Positions 17,960-26,580 of a DNA stretch of 64,000 nucleotides are shown piece by piece. Numbering within the stretch: position 1 is the first letter of the stretch; every line of letters starts with the position of its first letter. The stretch comes from Qingshengfaniella alkalisoli. GTDB taxonomy: Bacteria > Pseudomonadota > Alphaproteobacteria > Rhodobacterales > Rhodobacteraceae. The stretch lies in the NCBI RefSeq assembly GCF_007855645.1, contig NZ_CP042263.1, forward strand, positions 310,001 through 374,000. The letters are read 5' to 3'. The position numbers and the translations under genes are program-made. Below the pieces are notes generated by a model, which was not told the origin of the DNA, did not search any database, and worked only from the letters and a program-made list of their open reading frames with translations.

Positions 17960-20638
17960 TCAAGGTCGGTAGTTTCTTCGCTCCACCAGCACCCCCTCTT
18001 CGGCTTCGAGCCCGTGCCAGATATTCGATGTGGGCAGCGCCCCGTCCGCGCCGACACTGAACCATAGGCGAATGAATTCGATTGACCCGCTAAACTCATC
18101 ATTCGCCGTTTTCCAGAAGCTGTGCGACGGAATTAAACTGGAAGTCGTACCGTTATGACGCAAATCGCCAGCGGCGTAGATGAAGTCGGCGCTGGTGTGG
18201 ATATGCCTGAGCACGTCATCAATGTAGATGCGGGCCTCGGAAGCATTCTGATCGTATTCAACCCGCAGGGTGAAAGTCGTATCAGCCGGAATAATCGCCT
18301 GATCGTTCAGGCTGAAAATATCCTGATTGGCGTTGTTGATGGCGCGTATGAAAATCCGTCCGTCCGGATAAAGATGTACCCCCGTCGCCATACCGCCGAA
18401 CATGCTCGAATTGTTCGTCATTCCCCAAAGAACGATCCCGTTCCCTGCGGGTCGTGTCAGCCGGGCTTCAAGCGTGAAATCGGACATCGGGCTGGGCAGT
18501 TGGTCGTTCGACAGCTTGTAAGCCCCAAAATCGTAGCTCGCGCCCGTCGTGTTCACTACGGCACCGGACCGCGGGGCGAGACGATCGGCAAGCGCGGCCA
18601 TGATGAAATCCGGATCTGTCAGCCCGTCTTCGCCCACTGGCGGTTCAACCCATACACCGTGTTCAAGGACATCGCCCTTCAGGCCCACATCCACGATGGG
18701 CAGGAACCGCGCCTGGGGACCAAGATCACCCCATGTCGCTTCCGCGAAATTCGCTTTCCCCCCGGCATTGTCGCGCGCGAAATAGAGAACGCTGTTGTAA
18801 TCCCATTCCTCACCACTCGGCGGATACAGCCGGATGTACCCCGAAGACGCCGGGTCGCCGTTGTCATCAACTATCGTGGTGTAGCCCGCCCGCACTTGAA
18901 GGTTGCTTCCGTTCAGCGTCGTGAACCCCAGAACATCGTCCCGAGACACCTCATACGTCGCCGTGTTCCACGCGGTTGGGGATTGCGTTGGTGCCTTGAT
19001 CGCGGCGCGAGACTCGGCGATCGCTTCCCGCTTCTCGCGCGTCGTGATCGGGCGGCCGTGTTCTTCTTCGAACTCGATATAGCTGGCTGTGACGGCGCGG
19101 ATCTTGAGGCGTGGAATGTTCCAGGCTACGCTGGAAACCTTTTGCAGTACCTTGGCCGCGTGTCCGGCAAAGTACAGCGGCGTACCATCGCCTGACGGCA
19201 GATCAACGTTGAAATGAGCGGACGAGTAAGGCGGCCGGCCATCGCGGTCATCGTCATTCCAACGCGCGACCCAAGGCAACTCTTGCGTGATTTGCACATG
19301 TTCCGGGAAGGCAGCGCGCAAACGCTGGCGGGCCTGACGCCAATTCGTGGAGGTGAGCCAAACCGAACTTTCTGATCCGGACGAAAGCCATCCCTCCCCA
19401 TTGTCGCTCAACAAGAGCTGGGTCCGTCCTGTTCGCAACGTCGGAATCAACTCCGGCCAGATATGCGTCACATATGCGCTGTTGTCGGAATAGATCGGGT
19501 AGATATTATTCGGCCCGATTTCAGGTGTAAGATCAGCGCCAGAGACGCGTTTTCCCAAAAAAACTGCTGCAAGAAACTCGTCGGCATGTTGCTCATCAAT
19601 ACCGTTGAGGTGACTGTGAACGAACCCACCGACGACCTGCCCATCTGGCAAGGCTGTCTCGATAAGCAACCTGGATGTGGCGAACAGGCGTTCCTGGTCG
19701 TCGTCACGCAGACCCGAAATCATGGACTTTCCGGGTTTCACATCGAACAGAACCATTACTTTTAGCCCCGGCGCGTTCTTGTGATACATGGCCGCCATCC
19801 AATTGAGACCGTCAGTACCGTAATTGTCGTCGGTGATGAACTGACGCTCGGCCGCCGTTGAACCACTGTCGGTATCCTTGGGTGATCCGCGGTTTTCCAA
19901 CCTGTAGACCTGAAAATCATGCCCATTGGCTCCAATGACCTGTGACGGAGCGTCACCTGTCAGAACCAATCCCCGCTGCATATTGGACTGCTCATAATAC
20001 ATGATGACCAGACCTGCTCCGAAGCGATTCTCGGTTTCTACGAGCGCGGACTCCGCCCCGTCCACGCGAACCTGCGCACGAAACCAGCTATCTGAACGCG
20101 GCGCTGAGACGCTACCTGACCACAGGCCTCCAGAGGCCACGCCCGCTGACTGCCATGGCGTCGTGCTCGCCCCACCATCATCCGTTGATATCGCCCGCAC
20201 CTCGATCCGGGCACCATCCGGCGCATCCGTCGTCCCCGATAGAGGCACCACCGCGACATCGTTCCCCCGTAGTATATCGCTATCAAAGACGGTCCAGTCG
20301 CGATCGAAGTCATTGATCGAAACAGAATAGGACGAACCTTGTTCCGGCGGCATAGCATCGTTGGCCTTGGCATTCTGGAATGGGCTGGCCGCGACGACGA
20401 AGCCCAAGAACATGGTGAAGGCACCCCTCAAGAGCCGAGAGGCCGGAAACCGAGCGGACCCTGTGACAATCGGAAATCCTCCGGAGGCAGCAGCGGCGTT
20501 GCCTGATACGCCGCTGCGAGAGCGTGAGGATAAAACTCTGTTCAGGGGCCGTGCAACTCTGGCAACAAGGCTTGTGGTAGCCAAAACAACGTCGGAATAG
20601 CTCTCTCCCGTGCGGTGATGGAAACGGATATGGCGCAT
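17960..20638 (-). CDS. putative secreted carbohydrate esterase with C-terminal LamG domain
   Basis: The frame encodes 892 residues. A hydrophobic signal-like stretch at about 70-92 (ending NAKA) implies export. The true start may be an internal codon just before it, because the upstream residues look unconserved. At 214-220 YYEQSNM resembles the GQSNM nucleophile block of SGNH sialate/xylan O-acetylesterases, with Ser218 in place. A later DGTPLYFAGHAAK could give the Asp/His. Residues about 730-880 form a LamG domain (FTLEARLTRPAGNGIVLWG). I infer a polysaccharide O-deacetylase, but the Gly-to-Glu change in the block makes this tentative. It converges with the beta-helix gene 60 bp away. Confidence 0.65.
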   Translation of the reverse strand: MRHIRFHHRTGESYSDVVLATTSLVARVARPLNRVLSSRSRSGVSGNAAAASGGFPIVTGSARFPASRLLRGAFTMFLGFVVAASPFQNAKANDAMPPEQGSSYSVSINDFDRDWTVFDSDILRGNDVAVVPLSGTTDAPDGARIEVRAISTDDGGASTTPWQSAGVASGGLWSGSVSAPRSDSWFRAQVRVDGAESALVETENRFGAGLVIMYYEQSNMQRGLVLTGDAPSQVIGANGHDFQVYRLENRGSPKDTDSGSTAAERQFITDDNYGTDGLNWMAAMYHKNAPGLKVMVLFDVKPGKSMISGLRDDDQERLFATSRLLIETALPDGQVVGGFVHSHLNGIDEQHADEFLAAVFLGKRVSGADLTPEIGPNNIYPIYSDNSAYVTHIWPELIPTLRTGRTQLLLSDNGEGWLSSGSESSVWLTSTNWRQARQRLRAAFPEHVQITQELPWVARWNDDDRDGRPPYSSAHFNVDLPSGDGTPLYFAGHAAKVLQKVSSVAWNIPRLKIRAVTASYIEFEEEHGRPITTREKREAIAESRAAIKAPTQSPTAWNTATYEVSRDDVLGFTTLNGSNLQVRAGYTTIVDDNGDPASSGYIRLYPPSGEEWDYNSVLYFARDNAGGKANFAEATWGDLGPQARFLPIVDVGLKGDVLEHGVWVEPPVGEDGLTDPDFIMAALADRLAPRSGAVVNTTGASYDFGAYKLSNDQLPSPMSDFTLEARLTRPAGNGIVLWGMTNNSSMFGGMATGVHLYPDGRIFIRAINNANQDIFSLNDQAIIPADTTFTLRVEYDQNASEARIYIDDVLRHIHTSADFIYAAGDLRHNGTTSSLIPSHSFWKTANDEFSGSIEFIRLWFSVGADGALPTSNIWHGLEAEEGVLVERRNYRP

Positions 20639-20876
20639 GTTTGGGGTACTCTGTTGTTTTCACTCATAGACCGTCGGCATCCGCATCAAATCGAAGAACG
20701 GACGCCCACCACGCGTCAACCACGATCATCCGTTCCGACGTGAGCGCGCTTAAAGTTGATTTCCACCGTCAAGTGCCTGGACTGCTCGCATTCTGCCGAG
20801 CGACCGAGTTCGAAAAACCACCCTGTTTCATAGTGAACTCAACAATGTCAGCCGATGTATCTGCGATATCGAAGGC
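20639..20876. other. intergenic region between two LamG protein genes
   Basis: This gap of 238 bp separates two leftward genes. I see no gene or hairpin in it. It probably carries a promoter for the esterase-like gene. Confidence 0.4.
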
Positions 20877-23201
20877 CTAGTCATTCGGCGCCATCTCCAA
20901 TGCCGCAGTTTCCCAGCCCAACGGGTTGGCATCAATATCAAGACTGCGGATTTCACCCTCGAATGCCTTTCCCCAAGGCGAGCCGAAGGTCGGATTCCAG
21001 CGCTCTGCTTCTTTTAACGTTCCCACGATGCTGCCCTGGCCACGTAGAAGTCCGTCCACTGAAATTTCAAGAAGCCCGCTCGCTCCATCCCAGCCGATCA
21101 CAACATCATGCCATCTTCCATCGACCAGCCGCGCGCCGCCGGTACTGACACCATGCCATGATTTTTCGTCCCCGAACTTCATGTTGACGTAGATTTCACC
21201 GGCCTCGTTGACCCCAAGTACCAGCGATTTGGCCAAAACAAGAACCTCGCCATGCCCTGGCGACCCCTTGGGCATGCGGAGTTCCATCGCCATCGAAAAG
21301 GCTGAACTGCCATACAGACTGGCGAGCGCAGACCTAGGCAGGTCGATATGGTCCTGACCCAGCGCTATCGCATGACGTCCATCCTCCAGTTCTGTCACGG
21401 GAATGGCGGGTAATTCGGTGCGGACGCCATCGAGATTGCTCAGCAACTCACCCGTGGTTGTGTCGAAATCAAGCAGGTCAGGGCTGCGTATGACGACTTC
21501 GGTCACCGCAGTCGCGACATCGCCATCCGCTGAAGTTACGGTTACCGTCGCAGTATACCTGCCCGGATCTGCATAGACGTGCTGCGGTGAAACTCCGGCG
21601 CCGGTTGACCCATCCCCGAAGTCCCAGACAAAGGTTGCCCCTGCCTGCTCAGCCGCCCCCATCGGACCCGCAGTCAGGCTGGCATCAAACGCAATTCTGT
21701 TGAGACTTTCGACCGCAGCGGAACGCACGATAGCCGTGAGTGTCCCTGGCGCCGGATCATAGGCAAGCGCGCTGGCACCTGCGCCGGAGTCATCCAGCAT
21801 GCTGCCAGGCAGCACTTGGATATTGGCGGGAGCGCCTTTTGCATCTTCCAGTGCTGCCACGAAATTATCGCCGTAATAGCCAGAGCCATTCGGGTTTTCA
21901 CGTTGGATTTCAATGTTGTTGCCATAGGTCCAGTCAGACTGCCCCTGAAAGCCATTGACCTCGTAAGCTGCGTTATTGGTCAGGACGACATTCGTGCTGT
22001 CTTCGTGTATCGTAATGCGTGGTTTATTGACCGCATGCGTCGAAACCCCTGCGCCCGCGATCGCGCCCTGTATCAGCGTGTTGGCGTTGACAGTAATACC
22101 CTCGGTACGCCCGATCTTGATGCCGGTCGTGTGGGCATTGACGATCACGTTTTCTTCGATCGTCACATTGCGGAAAGGCAAATGCGGGGTTCGCGCATCC
22201 TGATCGAAATAGATGGTTTGCGTACGTCCACCGTCCCCGATATCGAAGTAATTGCCGTGAATCGTTATGTTCTCGGTGATCGCCTCTGTTCTCAATGTCC
22301 AGGCCTGGATCATATCCCGATGGTCGCCGCTATCCGGCGCAAGACGAAAATCATGGATATGGTTGTCCTCGATCAGCACGTCCTGAACCTGCACCAGATT
22401 GATCCCATCGGCGCGGATATCCGTGATCTCGTTGCCGCGAAACGTGATGTCGTCGCTGCGCACGAAACGCACCGCTTTCCAGAACCCCTGAAGCACACTG
22501 TCTTCGACGGTTACACCCGTTGTCCCTGACAGCAGCAGTCCCTGCCCCGACGGGTAGCCATCCGACTCTTCATTCAGACCCTCCGCATCGTCGCCCAGAA
22601 ACTGAACGCCGCGAAACATGATATCGTGCCCCCCATTGACGGAAAAGGGTGACTCCCACAGATCGTCGCCAATCTGGTATTCGTAATCAAAGGTCACGTT
22701 CTCGATGGAAAGATTGGCGGTATTACGCAGGTCGAGGCCACTGAAAACCGCAGGATCAGCGGGATCGGCGGAACGAATTGTGACCACATCCGAAAAATCT
22801 TTCGAGACATTCAGATCTCCATAATCGCCTCCAGCCAGAAATAGGGTTTCTCCGCCGGTTGCCGATGCAAGTGCTGCTTTCAGTTCGGTACTTCCGGAAA
22901 CGAGGCCCGCGCTCACCTCGGCGGTGGGGCCTGCAACATTGACAATCAACTGATCAGTGTCGGGAAAGGCCCGATTGTTCGCCAGTTCCGCTGTCATGGC
23001 TTCATATTCTTGCATCACCGGACTGCCGGTTTTCGGGTTGCCATGATGTCCCCACGGGGACCACATGTGACGGACAAAGACCAAGGGCGCTTCAGATGGC
23101 TCGAAAAACGCCAACGCACCGTGGCCCTGAGCAGGGCCAGATGAAGCGCCGACGAACATTGACAGTAAACTGATATATATCAAGGCGGAAAGCTTGGGCA
23201 T
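20877..23201 (-). CDS. secreted right-handed beta-helix protein with PKD and LamG domains
   Basis: The 774-residue protein has a signal peptide at about 1-26 (hydrophobic LIYISLLSMFVGASS). A beta-helix spans about 110-430 with repeated N-I-T-I/N-x-I turns and the motif HRDMIQAW. A PKD domain is marked by VWDFGDGS and VYADPGRYTATVTV. A C-terminal LamG domain carries FEGEIRSLDID. The order beta-helix, PKD, LamG matches the 920-residue protein at 15138, and the VLPGS/VIPGS junction is shared, so they are paralogs. The likely role is binding or cleavage of an extracellular polysaccharide. The ATG at 23201 is preferred; a GTG at 23273 overlaps the upstream stop (GTGA). Confidence 0.82.
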   Translation of the reverse strand: MPKLSALIYISLLSMFVGASSGPAQGHGALAFFEPSEAPLVFVRHMWSPWGHHGNPKTGSPVMQEYEAMTAELANNRAFPDTDQLIVNVAGPTAEVSAGLVSGSTELKAALASATGGETLFLAGGDYGDLNVSKDFSDVVTIRSADPADPAVFSGLDLRNTANLSIENVTFDYEYQIGDDLWESPFSVNGGHDIMFRGVQFLGDDAEGLNEESDGYPSGQGLLLSGTTGVTVEDSVLQGFWKAVRFVRSDDITFRGNEITDIRADGINLVQVQDVLIEDNHIHDFRLAPDSGDHRDMIQAWTLRTEAITENITIHGNYFDIGDGGRTQTIYFDQDARTPHLPFRNVTIEENVIVNAHTTGIKIGRTEGITVNANTLIQGAIAGAGVSTHAVNKPRITIHEDSTNVVLTNNAAYEVNGFQGQSDWTYGNNIEIQRENPNGSGYYGDNFVAALEDAKGAPANIQVLPGSMLDDSGAGASALAYDPAPGTLTAIVRSAAVESLNRIAFDASLTAGPMGAAEQAGATFVWDFGDGSTGAGVSPQHVYADPGRYTATVTVTSADGDVATAVTEVVIRSPDLLDFDTTTGELLSNLDGVRTELPAIPVTELEDGRHAIALGQDHIDLPRSALASLYGSSAFSMAMELRMPKGSPGHGEVLVLAKSLVLGVNEAGEIYVNMKFGDEKSWHGVSTGGARLVDGRWHDVVIGWDGASGLLEISVDGLLRGQGSIVGTLKEAERWNPTFGSPWGKAFEGEIRSLDIDANPLGWETAALEMAPND

Positions 23202-23269
23202 GGCAATTCTCGGGCTAAGGCAGCAGCATAAGTGTATCGTAAACTGGACTCCCTTTCCCGGAAAACGTT

Positions 23270-24805
23270 TCACGGAGTGGTCCGGTAGATCGTCCAGTGC
23301 CCGGCAGCAGCCAATTGTCGCAACCCCTTTGGTGGCGCATCGGAAACCGGCTTGGGATCGCAGACAACGATGGTGTCGAAACCAGCAGCCTGCTGTGCCC
23401 GCAAGATGTCTGCGCGATCGTTTTCCGACGTGACGGTCCCCAAGGGTGCGTCGTCTGTCCGCAACTTCAACTTGGTTGCAGCGGCGAGCGGACCGTCGAG
23501 CATGAGCGGCTGTTGTGACGCAAAGGAAAACGTCGGGACTGCAGTGCCATGGTATAAAAGCAGAAGGAAAGACAGCGGCTTACAGGAAGTCAGCGGCGAA
23601 TCGCGATGTCCGGTATCGCCAAAATACACCGGAACGGCCATCTGACCCGGCTCGATCCGTTCGATCTGGTGCAGATAGTCGCGATACACCTGCCCATCCT
23701 GTGCCCACCCAATCGTGACCAGAACCAGACGCAGACCGAAAAGGCCAGCCGCCGACATCGTGACATACTTGGCGATCGCAGGTGCCGTTGGACAGAGTCC
23801 CGCTGCCAGTAGCATAAGCAGAACCAACGGCATGCGGTCATCCAGATAGCCGACTCCGAAAAGATTTGGTGGCAACACAACAGCCAAAATGACCGCCAGA
23901 ATGGCCGCCCCCCTTAACTTGTGGTCCAACCCCAGCGCGCCGCTGGCCAATCCGGCGAGGATGCCGCCCCAAAGCAAACATCCCAGCAGGCGATCAATGA
24001 TCGGCCAACCACTGTCTGCAACACGCAGCGTATTGTCGATTCTCTGCACGATCTCATTGGCGATCTCGGACCACATGCGTCCAGCCTCTGCGTGGGCTGA
24101 AAGATTTGCAAAGGCTTGGGTAACGCCACCTTCAACCTCTGCCGTTGGCATCTGCATGAAAAGTAAAGCGGGCACCACGGCCAAGGCAACCAGACGAAAG
24201 ACACGCCGCATAAGTGCCCTGGGTCGCAAATCTCGTGCTTCTATCGCAAGGGCCAGTTCCACCGTCCCGAGCAGCAGCCCCCAAAGCGCAAAGGCCAGCC
24301 CGTGAACGAAGAAAAGGGAAAGTCCCAGCAGAAAGGTAAGCATCCATTGCCTGCGCGGCGTATTGGCAAGGGCGATCCAGATCGCCAGACCAACCATGGC
24401 CAGGCCCGCACCCAGCAAAAAATTGGCAAAGCCCCAGATCAGGATATGACTGAACACCGCGATGCCAGCGAGGAAAACACAGATGGACGGTATCGTCCCG
24501 TGAACGACGCGCGCAAGCACCAGAATACCTGCGAACGGCACGATAACCGTCATCACCGCGATCAGCTTCGCAGCAATCAGCGGCGGTAAAAGTGCGATCA
24601 ACCCGGTACCCAGAATGTCCATCCCCAGATTTGGCAGAAGCTGCCAGGCTGCGGTGTAGTTTTCGGCCAGCGCCGGGTCGCTACCGATATGCGCCAACAC
24701 GAAATAGCGGGCAACATGAGCGTAGAAATCAGTGAAGGGCAGGACCGGTGTGACAAGAAACGGGACGAGACACAGGACACCAACAAAGATCGGCAGTCGT
24801 TCCAT
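23270..24805 (-). CDS. polytopic GT-C-like membrane protein
   Basis: The 511-residue protein has about ten transmembrane segments and a soluble C-terminal domain (about 400-511). The first outer loop carries TDFYAHVAR, like the acidic/His loop of GT-C glycosyltransferases, which use polyprenyl-phosphate sugars at the periplasmic face. The ATG at 24805 has an excellent ribosome site (AGGAG, 5 nt). A further ATG at 24859 overlaps the gtrA-like stop as ATGA. It follows GtrB-like and GtrA-like genes, so it could be the final transferase of a three-part side-branch glycosylation system. The family assignment is by topology and context only. Confidence 0.6.
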   Translation of the reverse strand: MERLPIFVGVLCLVPFLVTPVLPFTDFYAHVARYFVLAHIGSDPALAENYTAAWQLLPNLGMDILGTGLIALLPPLIAAKLIAVMTVIVPFAGILVLARVVHGTIPSICVFLAGIAVFSHILIWGFANFLLGAGLAMVGLAIWIALANTPRRQWMLTFLLGLSLFFVHGLAFALWGLLLGTVELALAIEARDLRPRALMRRVFRLVALAVVPALLFMQMPTAEVEGGVTQAFANLSAHAEAGRMWSEIANEIVQRIDNTLRVADSGWPIIDRLLGCLLWGGILAGLASGALGLDHKLRGAAILAVILAVVLPPNLFGVGYLDDRMPLVLLMLLAAGLCPTAPAIAKYVTMSAAGLFGLRLVLVTIGWAQDGQVYRDYLHQIERIEPGQMAVPVYFGDTGHRDSPLTSCKPLSFLLLLYHGTAVPTFSFASQQPLMLDGPLAAATKLKLRTDDAPLGTVTSENDRADILRAQQAAGFDTIVVCDPKPVSDAPPKGLRQLAAAGHWTIYRTTP

Positions 24806-24855
24806 CAAGGCTCCTGTACGCCCGGCCCGGCCCGTCGAAGAGAATGCCCCGGCAC

Positions 24856-25263
24856 TCATTTCGGCGGCTCGCCCGCGAAAACCCAGAATTTGCTGATCAC
24901 GAAGGTCGCGATCGGTACAACGAGCAGCGCAACGACAAAGCCCAGTTGATAAGGTAAATCAAGAATATTGACCGTAACCGCCATGATACCGACATTGGCC
25001 AGCATCCCGCCAACCGCGGTGGATATAAATTTTTGCAAACGTGCCAGATTATGTGACGGGTTACGGAAAACCCAGTATGATTGGCCGAAATACGTCACCA
25101 TCACCGCCACCAGAAAAGCCAACCCGTTGGCGATTGCCGCAGCAATTCCAAGTAGTTCTACAGCGGCCGTAAGCACAAGGAAATGTGTCGCAGTCGCCGA
25201 GACCCCGATGACGCCAAAGCGCAGGGCCTCTGCGCCCCAGACGCGGTGGTTCAGAAACGCCAT
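24856..25263 (-). CDS. GtrA family membrane protein
   Basis: The 135-residue protein has four transmembrane helices and the GtrA pattern LRFGVIGVSATATHFLVL near the N-terminus and SYWVFR in the middle. GtrA proteins are thought to flip undecaprenyl-phosphate-linked sugars across the inner membrane. It sits between a GtrB-like GT2 enzyme (7-bp gap) and the GT-C-like protein. The ATG at 25263 is taken; an ATG at 25293 inside the preceding gene is possible. Confidence 0.87.
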   Translation of the reverse strand: MAFLNHRVWGAEALRFGVIGVSATATHFLVLTAAVELLGIAAAIANGLAFLVAVMVTYFGQSYWVFRNPSHNLARLQKFISTAVGGMLANVGIMAVTVNILDLPYQLGFVVALLVVPIATFVISKFWVFAGEPPK

Positions 25264-25270
25264 CGGTTCG

Positions 25271-26287
25271 TCAACTCCGCCCGGCCACGACATTTTTCAA
25301 CGACACGGTCTCGGCGGTATTCATCTGTGACGCGACGTGCTGTTCCTGCGCGTTCTCCGGTTCCAGGCCCGTTGTGGCCCCGACCAGATAGATAGGACGC
25401 TGCTTGACCTCGACATACAATCGCCCGAGATACTCGCCGATGATCCCCAGCGAAATCAACTGCACCGCCCCAAGGGTAAGAATGACCACCATGAGCGAGG
25501 CGTAACCGGGTACGTCACGTCCAAAAATCAGCGTCCGCGCCAGAATGATTGCCGTGTAGAACATCGCCCCCAACGCCACCGCACCACCGATATAGGTCCA
25601 TATTCTGAGCGGCACGGTCGAAAAACTGGTGATCCCGTCCAGCGCGAAATTCCACAGCTTCCAATAGCTGAACTTGGTTTCTCCTGCCGCGCGGGCCGGG
25701 CGTTCATAAGGCACAGCGGCGGATTTGTAGCCAACCCACGAAAACAGCCCTTTCATGAAACGGTTGCGTTCGCGGAGCTTGAGAATGTCGTTCACGACCT
25801 TGCGGCTCATCAGCCGGTAATCCCCGGCATTTTCATCAATCGGATGCGCAGCCACATGGTTGAACAGACGATAAAACAATCCGGCAGATATACGTTTGGA
25901 GCCGGTATCGCTGTGACGGGCCACACGCTGCCCGAATACCACGTCGAAACCGTCGCGCCACAGGCGCACGAATTCGACGATCAGTTCCGGGGGATCTTGC
26001 AGATCGACATCCATAGGGATCACCGCCTCACCGGAACTGAAGTCGAGCCCTGCGGTCAGGGCAGCTTCCTTCCCGAAATTGCGGCTCAGGCGAACCAGTT
26101 TGACGCTCGGATCGCTCTCGTGCGCGGCGTGAATCACCGCGGATGTAGCATCCGTGCTCCCGTCATCCACAAAGATGATCTCGTAATCAAACGCCATATC
26201 GCCAAGAATGGGGTGAACCGTATCGAGAAACAATCCAATCGACTTTTCCTCATTCAGAACGGGGACTATGATCGAAATATCTGGCAT
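25271..26287 (-). CDS. GtrB/DPM1-like polyprenyl-phosphate glycosyltransferase
   Basis: The 338-residue GT2 enzyme has ISIIVPVLNEEKSIG at the N-terminus, FVDDGSTDAT and MDVDLQDPPELI (metal site), followed by two C-terminal transmembrane segments. That layout is typical of GtrB/ArnC/DPM1 enzymes, which load a sugar from UDP or GDP onto polyprenyl phosphate. The ATG at 26287 begins at the conserved MPDISIIVP; the open frame continues upstream without conservation. It is the first gene of the leftward GtrB-GtrA-GT-C run. The sugar is unknown. Confidence 0.9.
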   Translation of the reverse strand: MPDISIIVPVLNEEKSIGLFLDTVHPILGDMAFDYEIIFVDDGSTDATSAVIHAAHESDPSVKLVRLSRNFGKEAALTAGLDFSSGEAVIPMDVDLQDPPELIVEFVRLWRDGFDVVFGQRVARHSDTGSKRISAGLFYRLFNHVAAHPIDENAGDYRLMSRKVVNDILKLRERNRFMKGLFSWVGYKSAAVPYERPARAAGETKFSYWKLWNFALDGITSFSTVPLRIWTYIGGAVALGAMFYTAIILARTLIFGRDVPGYASLMVVILTLGAVQLISLGIIGEYLGRLYVEVKQRPIYLVGATTGLEPENAQEQHVASQMNTAETVSLKNVVAGRS

Positions 26288-26580
26288 CGGTAAACAAGCA
26301 CTCGCTTTATCAAAACACGGCCAACCTGAATCTTTGGCAATCAGGCGCCCATTCACACTGCGCCAATAGTGACGTCAATACGTCGAAGGCTCAAGACATC
26401 CTTGCGATTTTGCTCGGCTACACGGCGTCTGGCATTTCGGAAGATACGGCAACTGTGAACCGCTAGGGCCAGGATCGGCGTATCCGACCTTTTCGTCGCT
26501 TGTGGACGCAGCCAGTCTTGCGGACTAAAGTCGCTGCCAGTTTAAGTGGCACTCTTTGTTGCCAGTGGAATCAGAGGTAA
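26288..26580. promoter_or_regulatory. divergent intergenic region (glycosylation cassette / polymerase)
   Basis: This gap of 293 bp between the leftward GtrB-like gene and the rightward polymerase gene shows no gene. A small perfect inverted repeat, GACGT at 26371-26375 and ACGTC at 26380-26384, lies in it and could be a protein site, though it is too short to weigh much. Confidence 0.35.
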
